Counted from the first letter of the stretch, positions 46,228-55,579 are shown. The stretch is DNA of 64,000 nucleotides from Candidatus Flexifilum breve (GCA_016717205.1 JADKGC010000001.1:558001-622000); one strand, 5' to 3'. Notes: generated from the letters alone by a model not told the origin. Numbers and translations: made by a program.

Positions 46228-46617
46228 ATGGATGATTTTATTGGTAGTCGGCTCGCGTTTCCGTTCCAATTGGGTGATCGCAACCAGATCGCGCTGGTCT
46301 CCGGCGACCTAGCGATTCGACAATCCATCTACATTATCGTGTACACCGTGCCGGGTGAACGCGTCATGCATCCGGACTTTGGGTGCGAGATTCACTCCCT
46401 CATCTTCGACCCGGTGAATGAGGAAACGGCCGTGGTGGCAGAACGTTACGTTCGTGAAGCGCTGCTGCGCTGGGAACCGCGGATCACCGTGCAAGGGGTC
46501 AAAATAACACCCGGTGATACCGAACTGGGCGAAATGTCGATTCACGTGACGTATCAGATCAAAGGACAATATGAACCGCGCAGCCTCGTTTTTCCTTATT
46601 ATCTTGTACCCCGGTGA
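46228..46617 (+). CDS. Baseplate wedge protein gp25-like (Afp9)
   Basis: The protein has 129 residues. The GPW/gp25 domain is recognised from IRQSIYIIVYTVPGERVMHP, DFGCEIHSLIFDP and YVREALLRWEPRI. This small protein is the most conserved baseplate component of contractile tails and starts sheath assembly. It follows the spike gene by 12 bases and precedes the J-type gene by 9 bases. Confidence 0.94.
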   Translation: MDDFIGSRLAFPFQLGDRNQIALVSGDLAIRQSIYIIVYTVPGERVMHPDFGCEIHSLIFDPVNEETAVVAERYVREALLRWEPRITVQGVKITPGDTELGEMSIHVTYQIKGQYEPRSLVFPYYLVPR

Positions 46618-46626
46618 TAGATCATT

Positions 46627-48600
46627 ATGGGCTTAAAAACACCCCGGTTGGATGATCGGTCGTTCAACGATCTGGTCGAAGAAGCTCGGGCGCGGATTCC
46701 ACTCTACGCGCCGGAATGGACTGATCATAACCTGAGCGATCCCGGCATCACGCTGATCGAACTGTTCGCGTGGATGACCGATATTGTGCTGTACCGGCTC
46801 AACCGCGTGCCGGACAAGCACTTCGTCAAATTCATGGAGCTGATCGGCCTGCGACTGCAAGAAGCCGAACCGGCCCGCACGAGCGTCACCTTCTGGCTAA
46901 GCGTGCCGCAAGCTGCCCAGATCGCTATTCCGAATGGGACGCAGGTGGCGACCGCCCGCACCGAGAACGACGCCGCTATCGTCTTCACCACGGATGGCGA
47001 GCTCGCGATTCGCGTACCGGAACTGAGAGCCGTGCTCACCTCAGTGGGTGATGACGACAAGCGCTCCTTCAACGTGTATGACGCGGAGAGCGTGCGGGAA
47101 GGCTATGAAACGTTCGCCGCGTTCACGTCAACCCCGCCCGCGAACGACGATGCATTCTACCTCGGCTTCGACAATGACTTGAGCGATCACCTGATCGGCC
47201 TCGAATTAGAAGTCGATACGGCGGAAGGCGCGGGCATTGACCCGAAGCGCCCGCCGTATGTGTGGGAAGTCCTCAGCACCGACCTCACCCAAAATTGGAC
47301 GCGTGTGGTGGTCGAAGAAGACACGACTCTCGGCTTGAACATCAGCGGCCTCATCAAGATGCATCTACCGCAGTTACGCCGCGCCGTCCGCAACGACCGC
47401 AACGTCTTCTGGCTGCGCTGCCGCCTCGACTCGATGACGGTGGAAAGCCGCTACAACGTCAGCCCGCGCCTTCGCCGGGTCACCGTCGCCAGTTGGGGTG
47501 GCACGGTCGGCGCGACGAACATCGATGTCGTCACGAACGAAGTGATCGGTCGCTCCGACGGTTCGCCCGGTCAAATCTTCTATCTGGCGCACAGCCCCTT
47601 GATCGCCCGGTCGGTCAACGAATATCTGATCGTGCGCCGCGACGATGGCCGCGAGGAACGCTGGCAGGAAGTCACCGATTTCTCCAGCTCCATGCCCAAC
47701 GACCGCCATTACACGCTGGACAGCGACACGGGTGAGCTGCGGCTCGGCCCCGCCCTGCCCATGCGCGACGGTCAGGTGCGTCGCTACGGCGCGCTGCCGC
47801 CCAAAAACGCCATGCTGATCATGTCACGCTACCGCTACGGCGGCGGGCTGGCGGGCAACGTGGCCGTGAACACCATCAACGAACTGAAGACCTCCCTGCC
47901 CTACGTCAGCCGTGTGACCAATCGCTTTCCGGCGCGCGGCGGCATGGACACCGAATCGCTCGAAAGCGCGAAGCTGCGCGTTCCGCACTTCATGCGCTCA
48001 CTGGGCCGCGCCGTCACCGCCGCCGATTTCGAATACCTGGCGCTCGAAGCCGCGCCGGGGCGCATCGGACGCGCGTACTGCCTGCAGCCCCCGCTCACTA
48101 ACCGCGGTGAAATCAAAGTACTGCTGATTCCGCAGGTGCCGCGCCTGACCGGGTTCATCGCGCCGGAAAGTCTGGAAGTCGCCGCCGATTTGCGCGAAGC
48201 CGTGCAAACCTACCTCGATGATCGGCGCTTACTGTCGACTCAACTGGAAATCACGCAGCCGACCTATCAGTGGGTGGAGAGCGAAACACGCATCAGCATC
48301 AGTGATCTGTACGACACCGAGCAGGTGCGCGCCGCCGTCGAAAAGCGGCTGTTCGAATTCGTCAATCCGCTGACCGGCGGGACGGATGGCACGGGCTGGA
48401 AGTTCGGGCGCGATCTGTTCGTGTCCGATTTGACCGCCGTGCTGCTCTCCGTGCCGGGGGTGAATTTCGTGCGTTCAGTCAAGTTGTTCCCGGTGAACTA
48501 CGATAAGCGGCAGTTCACCCGCGGCACCGAAACGCAGGAAGTCCGCCTGCCGCCGCAGGGGATTGTCGTCTCGTTCCAGCATACGATCATTACGGACTAG
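46627..48600 (+). CDS. Baseplate J/gp6-like wedge protein (Afp11)
   Basis: The protein has 657 residues. It carries the N-terminal signature of the eCIS 'putative baseplate assembly protein' family: RIPLYAPEWTDHN, then LSDPGITLIELFAWMTDIVLY. A central region holds LSRYRYGGGLAGNV-type strands (here MSRYRYGGGLAGNV). The C-terminal gp6/J-like part includes AVTAADFEYLALEAAPG and DLFVSDLTAVLLSVPGVNFV. It forms the iris-like wedge ring around the spike. It is longer than phage gpJ, as usual for eCIS. Confidence 0.93.
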   Translation: MGLKTPRLDDRSFNDLVEEARARIPLYAPEWTDHNLSDPGITLIELFAWMTDIVLYRLNRVPDKHFVKFMELIGLRLQEAEPARTSVTFWLSVPQAAQIAIPNGTQVATARTENDAAIVFTTDGELAIRVPELRAVLTSVGDDDKRSFNVYDAESVREGYETFAAFTSTPPANDDAFYLGFDNDLSDHLIGLELEVDTAEGAGIDPKRPPYVWEVLSTDLTQNWTRVVVEEDTTLGLNISGLIKMHLPQLRRAVRNDRNVFWLRCRLDSMTVESRYNVSPRLRRVTVASWGGTVGATNIDVVTNEVIGRSDGSPGQIFYLAHSPLIARSVNEYLIVRRDDGREERWQEVTDFSSSMPNDRHYTLDSDTGELRLGPALPMRDGQVRRYGALPPKNAMLIMSRYRYGGGLAGNVAVNTINELKTSLPYVSRVTNRFPARGGMDTESLESAKLRVPHFMRSLGRAVTAADFEYLALEAAPGRIGRAYCLQPPLTNRGEIKVLLIPQVPRLTGFIAPESLEVAADLREAVQTYLDDRRLLSTQLEITQPTYQWVESETRISISDLYDTEQVRAAVEKRLFEFVNPLTGGTDGTGWKFGRDLFVSDLTAVLLSVPGVNFVRSVKLFPVNYDKRQFTRGTETQEVRLPPQGIVVSFQHTIITD

Positions 48601-48606
48601 GCCGCG

Positions 48607-49479
48607 ATGGAAGAGATCAAAGCGGTATTCCGGGTGAGCGGCCCCGACATGGACGAACAGGAAATGGTCGTCGGTCGGCAGGGGCTGCGCGTGGGGCGCG
48701 GATCCGATAACAATCTCGTGCTCAATAACCGGGAGATCAGCCGCCAGCACCTGCGTATTCTGTGGCGCGACGACGACACCTATCTCGTCGAAGACCTGAA
48801 CAGCAGCAACGGCGTGTGGTTCAACGAAGCGCGGATCCCTCCGCGCGTGCCGCAGGAACTGCATGAGGGCGATGTGCTGCGCGCCGGGCCGTACATCTTC
48901 ACGTTTGTGCGCCTGCTCTACGCGACGCCGATTGTCGTCGCGCCGCCCGCGTCTGCTCCCCTGGAACGACTTGCGCCGACAGAGACGCGTCCCGGCTTTG
49001 TGCCCGGTCTTCCCTACGATCAAAGCAGTTGGCTGCAGTACCTCCCAGCGATCTACTCGGATGATGAGTTTATGGGACGCTTCCTGCTCATCTTCGAGTC
49101 GATCATGAACCCGATCATCTGGATGATCGACAACTTCGACTTTTACCTCTCGCCGGAAACCGCGCCGCAGGAATGGCTGGCGTGGATGGCGAGCTGGTTT
49201 GATCTGCTGCTGCTGCCCGAACTACCGGTCGCCCGCCAGCGCGAGATCGTGCGGCAGTTGGGCTGGTTGTTCTTACGCCGCGGGACGCGCATGGGCTTGC
49301 AGCGTCTGCTGGAACTCTATTTTGATGTCACGCCGGAAATCATTGAGACGGTACCGTGCCATTTCGTCGTGCGGCTGCCGCTCAGCGAATCGAAATCGAA
49401 GTTGGGCGCGGAAGTCGCGGATCGGCTCATCAATTCGCAGCGCCCGGCATTTGCGTCCTACCTGCTCGAAGTGACCTAG
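48607..49479 (+). CDS. FHA domain fused to eCIS tail protein (Afp12/P2 gpI-like)
   Basis: The protein has 290 residues. Residues about 5-105 are a complete FHA domain (GLRVGRGSDNNLVLN, ISRQHLRILW, DLNSSNGVWF), so it has the Arg, Ser-x-x-His and Asn-Gly residues for phosphothreonine binding. After a Pro-rich linker, residues about 135-290 are a tail protein of the TIGR02242 type (WLQYLPAIYSDDEFMGRFLL, APQEWLAWMASWFDLLL, LGWLFLRRGTRMGLQRLLEL). The tail part bridges wedge proteins in the baseplate. The fusion places a phosphopeptide receptor on the baseplate itself. Kinase and PP2C genes follow within 10 kb. Confidence 0.9.
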   Translation: MEEIKAVFRVSGPDMDEQEMVVGRQGLRVGRGSDNNLVLNNREISRQHLRILWRDDDTYLVEDLNSSNGVWFNEARIPPRVPQELHEGDVLRAGPYIFTFVRLLYATPIVVAPPASAPLERLAPTETRPGFVPGLPYDQSSWLQYLPAIYSDDEFMGRFLLIFESIMNPIIWMIDNFDFYLSPETAPQEWLAWMASWFDLLLLPELPVARQREIVRQLGWLFLRRGTRMGLQRLLELYFDVTPEIIETVPCHFVVRLPLSESKSKLGAEVADRLINSQRPAFASYLLEVT

Positions 49480-49499
49480 ACCACAAAGGGGATTTGAAA

Positions 49500-50408
49500 A
49501 TGGCTGAACATCAACCAGATGTCCATCGTGCGCAGTCCAAGCCGCCCCGTAAGTCGGACGAAGCGGCGGCCGCACCCAGCACGCATCCGGCGCTTAAGCT
49601 TCAGAGTCTGATCGGGAATCAGGCGCTGCAGCGCCTCATGACGCAGGGCAGCACACACCTGCCCGGTGGCACGGTGCTGCAAGCCAAGCTGACGGTCACG
49701 TCTGCCGACAATGCGTCGGAACACGAGGCCGACAGCGTCGCCGAGCAGGTTTTGCAGCGCATGGACGGTATGCAGCGACAGGAAGATGAAGACGAGCTGC
49801 AGACCATGCGCGACCCGCATGTCATGCGTGAAGCTGACGAAGACGAGCTGCAGACCATGCGCGACCTGCATGTCATGCGCCAAGCGGATGAAGACGAGCT
49901 GCAGACGAAGCGTGACCCGAATATCGTGCAGCGGGCGGAAGACGAAGATGAAATCCAGACCCAACGCGACCTAAATATCGTGCAGCGGGCGGAAGATGAA
50001 GACAAAATCCAAACCCAGCGTGACCCGCACATCATGCGGCAAGCCGATGAAGACGAAATCCAGACCAAACCGGCCCACTCGTTGGCCGAAAGCTTCGATG
50101 TCGACGCGGGGGTCGAACAGGCGATTGAGTCCCAGCGCGGCAGCGGTCAGACCATGAGCGCTGATGTGCAGCGCTCGTTTGGCGAGGCGTTCGGCGCGGA
50201 TTTCAGCAATGTACGCATACACACGGGAACCGAGTCGGATCAACTGAATGCTGCCGTCGGCGCGCGCGCCTTCACCACGGGCAGCGATGTCTTCTTCCGC
50301 GAGGGCGAATATCAACCGGATACCAGTGAGGGCAAGCGGTTACTCGCGCATGAACTGACCCACACGATTCAGCAGAACGCGGTCAGCCGCAAGCCAAAGG
50401 GCAAATAG
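49500..50408 (+). CDS. DUF4157 protein with HExxH motif and acidic repeats
   Basis: From ATG 49500 (AAGGGGA 7 bases upstream) the product is 302 residues. An N-terminal motif LQSLIGNQALQRLM (residues 34-47) is followed by about six acidic repeats of 17-18 residues (ADEDELQTMRD, then HVMRQ). The C-terminal 100 residues are a DUF4157 domain (FGADFSNVRIHTG, ARAFTTGSDVFF, EGKRLLAHELTHTIQQ). The HELTH sequence is a zinc-metalloprotease-type HExxH motif. DUF4157 proteins are common neighbours of eCIS particles and occur at the N-terminus of many candidate effectors. It could be a processing peptidase or cargo. It is the last gene of the particle block and is followed 6 bases later by the kinase gene. 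Confidence 0.88.
   Translation: MAEHQPDVHRAQSKPPRKSDEAAAAPSTHPALKLQSLIGNQALQRLMTQGSTHLPGGTVLQAKLTVTSADNASEHEADSVAEQVLQRMDGMQRQEDEDELQTMRDPHVMREADEDELQTMRDLHVMRQADEDELQTKRDPNIVQRAEDEDEIQTQRDLNIVQRAEDEDKIQTQRDPHIMRQADEDEIQTKPAHSLAESFDVDAGVEQAIESQRGSGQTMSADVQRSFGEAFGADFSNVRIHTGTESDQLNAAVGARAFTTGSDVFFREGEYQPDTSEGKRLLAHELTHTIQQNAVSRKPKGK
49780..50075 (+). repeat. Tandem acidic repeat (51-54 bp units)
   Basis: About six in-frame units encode (A/Q)xEDE(L/I)QTxRDxx followed by VMRQ, VMRE, IVQR or IMRQ. DNA similarity between units is high (gaagacgagctgcagac and gaagacgaaatccagac recur), which suggests copy-number change by slippage or unequal recombination. Confidence 0.85.
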
Positions 50409-50414
50409 CAGCAC

Positions 50415-53093
50415 ATGCGTAACGGGATGATTGGACGCACGATTGAGCATTATCGCATTGACCTGATGCTGGGACAGGGCGGGATGGCGGCGGTCTACCG
50501 GGCGACTGACCTGCGGCTGCAGCGTCAGGTGGCGCTCAAGATCATGCATCCGCATCTCGCCGCCCACACCAGCTTCCAGCAGCGCTTTTTGCAGGAAGCC
50601 CGGGCATCCGCGCGGCTCGATCATCCGAACATCATTCGCGTTTTGACCTTCAACAACCTGAGCGGCGATCTGTTCCTCGTCATGGAGCTGATCACCGGCG
50701 GGAGCATGCGCCAGTATGTCAAGCGGCTGAATGAAGAGTCGCGCTTCATTGACTACCCGGAAGCGATTGAAGTCGTGCGCCAGCTCGCCGAAGCGCTCGA
50801 CTACGCCCATTCGCAGGGCATGATTCACCGCGACATCAAGCCGGATAACGTGCTGCTCAAGCCCGAGAACGGCGCGCCCCGCCTGAGCTACCGCCCGATT
50901 TTGACCGATTTCGGGTTGGCGAAGCTCACTGTCAGCACTGCCAGCGAAATCACCGAGCAGCAGCCCGTCGGCACGTACCCGTACATGTCCCCGGAACAGT
51001 GCCTCGCCGAGAAAATCGATTACCGCAGCGACATTTACTCGCTCGGCATCATGCTCTACGAGTTGTCGGTTGGGCGACTGCCCTTCAACCCCAAGTCCAT
51101 CGCCGAAGCGGCGCGCATGCATGGGCGGGAAGCGGTGCCGCTCCCGTCGACGCTGCGTCAGGGCTATCCCGCCGATCTGGAACGGATTGTGCTGCGCTGT
51201 CTGCAAAAAGATCCGGAGCAGCGCTATGCCACGGCGAATGATCTCGCGCACGAGCTGCAAGCGCTCTTGCGTCCGATTCTGGCGCCGCCGAGTGAAGCGC
51301 CCACGCCGTCACCGTTACCCGTCGCGCCGCCGCTGGTCTTCAACACCGCCGATGACCGGGTACCGACCGACATTGCGACGGCTATCATGACCATGCCGCT
51401 GCCGTCTGCGCTGCCGCTCGGATTCGCTGTGCCGCCCGGGGATCCGGACAATGATCGCCTGTTGTTCTACAGCGCGGAGCATCCGTCGTTTGCGGCTCCG
51501 CTGATCGATAATACGGTCGATATTGGGCGCGACCCGAGCAGTAAAATCGCGCTGCAAGGGAGCAAAGCGTCGCGCCTGCATGCGCAGGTTGAACGCAAGC
51601 CGAATGGTCGCTACTACCTCACCGACCATTCCTCAACCAACGGTGTGTGGGTCAACGAGACGCGCCTCGACCCGAGCGTGCCGGTGCTGCTCAATCCCGG
51701 CGTGATCGTGCGGCTGGGCGACTACTGGATGCAGCTTGAACTCAAGCCGCTGCCCGCCGAAACAATCAGCTCGGAAGTGCCCGCGCAGGTTGAAGAAGCG
51801 CCCATCGAAGTCAGCCCGCCGCCGGAGCCAGTCAAACCGCCGCCTTCGCCGTCGGATGCCGTCAACACGGATGTGAGCGCGCTGCTGGCGTGGACGGAGC
51901 CACCCCGGCATACGCCCCCCCAAATTGCGCCTGACCAGATGGGCTTTGATCGGCTGATTCTGTACAGTGATTCTCAACCGACGCTCACCGTCAAATTGGA
52001 TCGCGACCGCTTTGAAATTGGGCGGTCAAGCCAAGCGGACATTTTATTAGGTGGCGAAGGTATTTCGCGGGCGCATGCCTCGATTGAACGCGCCATTGAT
52101 GGCAAATTCTATCTGCGCGACCGCGGCTCCAAGAATGGCGTGTGGACGGATGGACGACGCCTGGCCGCTGGCGAGACAATTCGCCTTGAACCCGAAAAAA
52201 GTCTGCGCATTGGCGAGTACTGGCTGCAATATGAATTGAAGCGTGTCGTCCCCATCTCGTTGATGGCGGGGGTGCCGCGCTTCGGCGATGAAACGGGGAC
52301 AGCCGACGACGAAAACGCGACCGTGGTGATGATTCGTCCGCTGGACGAGGCGATGCCGCATTACTCGCCACCACCGCTGACGGTTGATTTACAGTCGAAT
52401 GACCGCCTCGTGTTTTACAGCGAGGATCACCCAATGCAGGTGATCAAGCTGGCGTCCGAACTCATCACCATCGGGCGCGGTGAAGATCAGGATATTCAGT
52501 TGGATGGCAAGCGCGTCTCCCGGGCTCATGCGCAAATCGAGCTGCGCGCGGATGGCAGCATTCTGCTGCTGGATCGCGGTTCGACGAATGGCACATGGGT
52601 CGGCGATACACTGCTCGTCCCGCAAACGCACGTCCTGTGGGACAAAGACGAGATCGTGCGTCTGGGGAATTACTGGCTCAAATTCGAAAGCGGCAGCCGC
52701 CTCCTCGATGCGATTACACTGGACGTGGGCAAAGACTCGCGCCGGATGGTCGGCAGGCGCATCAAGAACTTTCGCATTGATCGCTTTCTCGGTCAAAATG
52801 ACCTGAACGCGGTTTACAAGGCGACCGAACTCCCGCTGGATCGCGAAGTCGCGCTCAAGATCATGCATCCGCACCTCGCGGCGGAGGAAACGTATAAGCA
52901 GCGGTTCTTGCAGGATGCCCGCACTCTGAGCCGCCTCGAACACCCCAACATCGTGCGCATCCTCTCCTATGACAACGTGGACAACGAGTTGTTCATGGTC
53001 ATGGAGTTGGTCAAGGGGAACACGGTTCGCAACTATCTGAACCAGCTCAAGGGTTCCAACAAGCAGATGAGCCTGTCGGAGCTGTGGCGCTGA
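50415..53093 (+). CDS. Ser/Thr kinase - FHA x3 - start of pseudokinase (5' part of one broken gene)
   Basis: The frame gives 892 residues. Kinase 1 (about 12-285) is complete: LGQGGMAAVYRA loop, VALKIMHPH, IHRDIKPDNVL, TDFGLAKL and YMSPEQC. Three FHA domains follow at about 345-445, 510-610 and 655-755; each starts DRL(L/I/V)(F/L)YS and has GR, S(R/K)xH and NG(V/T)W signatures. A second kinase-like domain starts near 775 with a loop lacking glycines (LGQNDLNAVYKA). The frame ends abruptly at LSELWR, while the pseudokinase continues in the overlapping frame from about 53083. One missing base explains it. The two parts would form a protein of about 1,720 residues that spans the membrane near its C-terminus. 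It follows the DUF4157 gene by 6 bases. It is the likely kinase acting on the FHA-fused baseplate. Confidence 0.88.
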   Translation: MRNGMIGRTIEHYRIDLMLGQGGMAAVYRATDLRLQRQVALKIMHPHLAAHTSFQQRFLQEARASARLDHPNIIRVLTFNNLSGDLFLVMELITGGSMRQYVKRLNEESRFIDYPEAIEVVRQLAEALDYAHSQGMIHRDIKPDNVLLKPENGAPRLSYRPILTDFGLAKLTVSTASEITEQQPVGTYPYMSPEQCLAEKIDYRSDIYSLGIMLYELSVGRLPFNPKSIAEAARMHGREAVPLPSTLRQGYPADLERIVLRCLQKDPEQRYATANDLAHELQALLRPILAPPSEAPTPSPLPVAPPLVFNTADDRVPTDIATAIMTMPLPSALPLGFAVPPGDPDNDRLLFYSAEHPSFAAPLIDNTVDIGRDPSSKIALQGSKASRLHAQVERKPNGRYYLTDHSSTNGVWVNETRLDPSVPVLLNPGVIVRLGDYWMQLELKPLPAETISSEVPAQVEEAPIEVSPPPEPVKPPPSPSDAVNTDVSALLAWTEPPRHTPPQIAPDQMGFDRLILYSDSQPTLTVKLDRDRFEIGRSSQADILLGGEGISRAHASIERAIDGKFYLRDRGSKNGVWTDGRRLAAGETIRLEPEKSLRIGEYWLQYELKRVVPISLMAGVPRFGDETGTADDENATVVMIRPLDEAMPHYSPPPLTVDLQSNDRLVFYSEDHPMQVIKLASELITIGRGEDQDIQLDGKRVSRAHAQIELRADGSILLLDRGSTNGTWVGDTLLVPQTHVLWDKDEIVRLGNYWLKFESGSRLLDAITLDVGKDSRRMVGRRIKNFRIDRFLGQNDLNAVYKATELPLDREVALKIMHPHLAAEETYKQRFLQDARTLSRLEHPNIVRILSYDNVDNELFMVMELVKGNTVRNYLNQLKGSNKQMSLSELWR

Positions 53094-55579
53094 TGATTCA
53101 GATCGCGGAGGGCATGAACTACGCGCATCAGCAGGGGATGATCCACCGCGCGCTGTCGCCGACGAGCATTGTGCTGCGCCCCAACCCGGTCATCGGGCCG
53201 ATTGTGCAGTACGTGCCCGTGCTGACCGAGTTCACCGTCGCGCAGGCCGCTGAAAATGGCGACCTGTATATGTCCGACAAACCCGACGTGAACTACACCT
53301 ACGCGTCGCCGGAGCAGTGCCTCGGCGAACGCGTTGATACGCGCAGCGACATCTACGAGATGGGCGTCGTGTTCTACGAGATGATCGTCGGCGCGCCGCC
53401 CTATCAGCCGCGCTCGATGGCGGAAGCCATTCGCATGCACGCCCGCGAAGCCATTCCGCTGCCCCGCAACACGCGCGGCGATATCCCTGAAGAACTCGAA
53501 ATTCTCGTGCTGAAGATGCTGGAGAAGAACCCGAACAATCGCTTCCAGACGGCGATTGAAGTGGCGCGCGCCCTTCAGCGCAGCGATATTGGCCTCGCGC
53601 TGGAAAACCAGCGTACCGGTCAGGGGACGAAGCTCGTCGAGGTGGAAAGCGATGTCACGCAGGTGATGGTCGCGCCCGTCGCCGCCGAGATGCCGCAGCC
53701 CACGCGCGCCCCCAGCCCGCACCCCGATCACGCGCTGTTGATCTTCTACAGCGAGACCTCGCCCACGCGCATTGTCCCGCTCGACCGGAACGTGCTCACG
53801 ATTGGGCGCGGTGATGGTCAGGATATCAATCTGGATGATCGGCGCGTGTCGCATCAGCATGCCCGCGTCGAAGTGGCGTTGGGCGGTGTCTATCGCATCA
53901 TCGACCTCGGATCGAAGAACGGCACGTTCCTGGGGAACTATCGCCTCATCAACGGGATTGCCGAAATCTGGGATCCGGTCGATACCTTGCGCATGGGCAG
54001 CTACTGGGTACGCATTGAGCGACCGAGCACCGCCGCGCCCGCCAAAGATGAAGCCTCCGCTCTGCCGACCGCCGCCCCAGAACCGCAGGCCATACCCGCC
54101 TATCCGCCCCTGCTGCCGGAAAAGATTCAAGTCAACATCGAAGCGCCGCATTTAGAGGTCACGCCCGGCACGAAAGTCGCGCTGCCCATCGAAATTGTGA
54201 ATCGCGGCGACGTGGTCGATCACTTCCGCGTCGAGCTGATCGGCTTGCCCGCCCCGTGGGTAACCGTGCCCACCGAACCGCTGTTTCTGCTGCCCAACAG
54301 CCGCAACACCACCTCGGTGACCTTCAACCCGCCCATGAACAGCACGAGCACGGCGGGCGAACACGCGTTTGAAGTCCGCGTCAGCGCGCGCGCGCAGGGT
54401 CTGACCTCGGCGGCGGAGCAGGGCTCGCTGCTGATTCAGCCCTTCTACAGTTTCGTCATCGACATGGAACCGGAACGGATCGCTTCCGGTAAATTCGTGC
54501 AGGTCAGCATCAATAACAGCGCGAACACCTTTGGCAAGTACACGCTGCAAGCCCGCGACCGGGAACAGGCGCTGCGCTTTGACCTGAGCACCAAGCAGTA
54601 CACGCTCGCGCCGGGGCAAAGTGAGCTGTTCGCCGTGCGCGTTATGGCCAAGCGGCGGCATTTGCTCGGCGCGCCCAAAACCTTTCCCTTTGAGTTCAGC
54701 GTCATCCCAACGCCCGCCGAATCGTACGGGGGCACGCAGTCGGCCTCAGGCGAAGTCGTCGTGCAGTCGCTGATTCCCGGTTGGCTGCTCGGCGGCTGCC
54801 TCATGCTGCTCGTGGTGCTCGCCGTAATCGCCGTATTCGGGTATACGCAGTTCACCGCCTATACCGCGCAGCAGCAGACGCAGGTGGCGCTCGTGCAGGC
54901 GACGGATGTCGCCGCGACCGCGACGGCTATCGCGCTGGGCGATGATGACGGCGACGGGCTAACCAATGGCCGCGAAGCGACGCTGGAAACGTTCGCTTCG
55001 CTGGCGGATACCGATGAAGATGGCCTGCCCGACGGCGTGGAAGTGCGCGTCTGGCGCACCAATCCCCTCAATCGGGATACCGACGGCGACACGCTGGCCG
55101 ACGGTGAAGAAGTCGAACTGGGCACCGACCCGCTCAACCGAGATACGGATGGCGATGGCGTCCCTGACAATGAAGACATTGCCCCCATTCTGCCGCCCAC
55201 GCCCACGATCACGCCCTTCCCCACCTTGCCCGGCACGGCGGGCGATATCTGCTCCGGTTCGCCCACGCCGTCGCGCATGGCGGTCGGCATGCAGGGCATT
55301 GTCACGCCCGGTGGTCTGCCCAACCGCGTGCGTTCCGCCCCCGGCAAAGCCGAAGGACAGGTGATCGCGCTGATGCAACCGGGCGCTGGCTTCCTCGTCG
55401 TCGGCGGGCCAACCTGTGACACGACTGATCAAATCCGCTGGTGGCAGATCAATTACGGCGGCGTCGTCGGCTGGACGGCGGAAGGTGAAGCCGAAAACTT
55501 CTATTTGGAGCCCATGCCCGCGACACCAGCACCGGGAACAACAGGGAACGCCATTCCGAATCCGGGGGGCAGTAGTTGA
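53084..55579 (+). CDS. Pseudokinase - FHA - Ig-like - TM - TSP3-like - SH3b (3' part of the broken gene)
   Basis: The GTG at 53084 has a GGAG only two bases away, so it is not a convincing start; this is the continuation of the kinase upstream. The pseudokinase C-lobe has HRALSPTS instead of HRDxKxxN and TEFT instead of DFG, but keeps YASPEQC and the rest of the lobe. Then come a fourth FHA at about 220-320 of this piece (LTIGRGDGQDI, VSHQHARV), Ig-like repeats of the COG1470 type (about 345-565), a membrane segment (LLGGCLMLLVVLAVIAVFGY), three or four calcium-type repeats (DDDGDGLTNG, DTDEDGLPDG, DTDGDGVPDN) and an SH3b-like domain (VRSAPGKAEGQ, GWTAEGEAENFYL). Most of the protein would be cytoplasmic, with Ca-binding and SH3b parts outside near the wall. 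Confidence 0.85.
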   Translation: MALMIQIAEGMNYAHQQGMIHRALSPTSIVLRPNPVIGPIVQYVPVLTEFTVAQAAENGDLYMSDKPDVNYTYASPEQCLGERVDTRSDIYEMGVVFYEMIVGAPPYQPRSMAEAIRMHAREAIPLPRNTRGDIPEELEILVLKMLEKNPNNRFQTAIEVARALQRSDIGLALENQRTGQGTKLVEVESDVTQVMVAPVAAEMPQPTRAPSPHPDHALLIFYSETSPTRIVPLDRNVLTIGRGDGQDINLDDRRVSHQHARVEVALGGVYRIIDLGSKNGTFLGNYRLINGIAEIWDPVDTLRMGSYWVRIERPSTAAPAKDEASALPTAAPEPQAIPAYPPLLPEKIQVNIEAPHLEVTPGTKVALPIEIVNRGDVVDHFRVELIGLPAPWVTVPTEPLFLLPNSRNTTSVTFNPPMNSTSTAGEHAFEVRVSARAQGLTSAAEQGSLLIQPFYSFVIDMEPERIASGKFVQVSINNSANTFGKYTLQARDREQALRFDLSTKQYTLAPGQSELFAVRVMAKRRHLLGAPKTFPFEFSVIPTPAESYGGTQSASGEVVVQSLIPGWLLGGCLMLLVVLAVIAVFGYTQFTAYTAQQQTQVALVQATDVAATATAIALGDDDGDGLTNGREATLETFASLADTDEDGLPDGVEVRVWRTNPLNRDTDGDTLADGEEVELGTDPLNRDTDGDGVPDNEDIAPILPPTPTITPFPTLPGTAGDICSGSPTPSRMAVGMQGIVTPGGLPNRVRSAPGKAEGQVIALMQPGAGFLVVGGPTCDTTDQIRWWQINYGGVVGWTAEGEAENFYLEPMPATPAPGTTGNAIPNPGGSS

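Noticed and set aside
35806..49479. Contractile prophage or type VI secretion system
   Set aside because: No capsid, terminase, integrase or lysis genes, and no TssJLM membrane complex or ClpV. The DUF4255 cap, AAA+ ATPase, LysM and DUF4157 genes point to eCIS.
53075..53095. Programmed ribosomal frameshift in the kinase gene
   Set aside because: There is no slippery heptamer or clear downstream structure. A missing base explains the break better.
53033..54151. 372-codon minus-strand ORF opposite the pseudokinase/FHA region
   Set aside because: The plus strand encodes a clear kinase lobe and FHA domain here. The antisense frame has no family resemblance.
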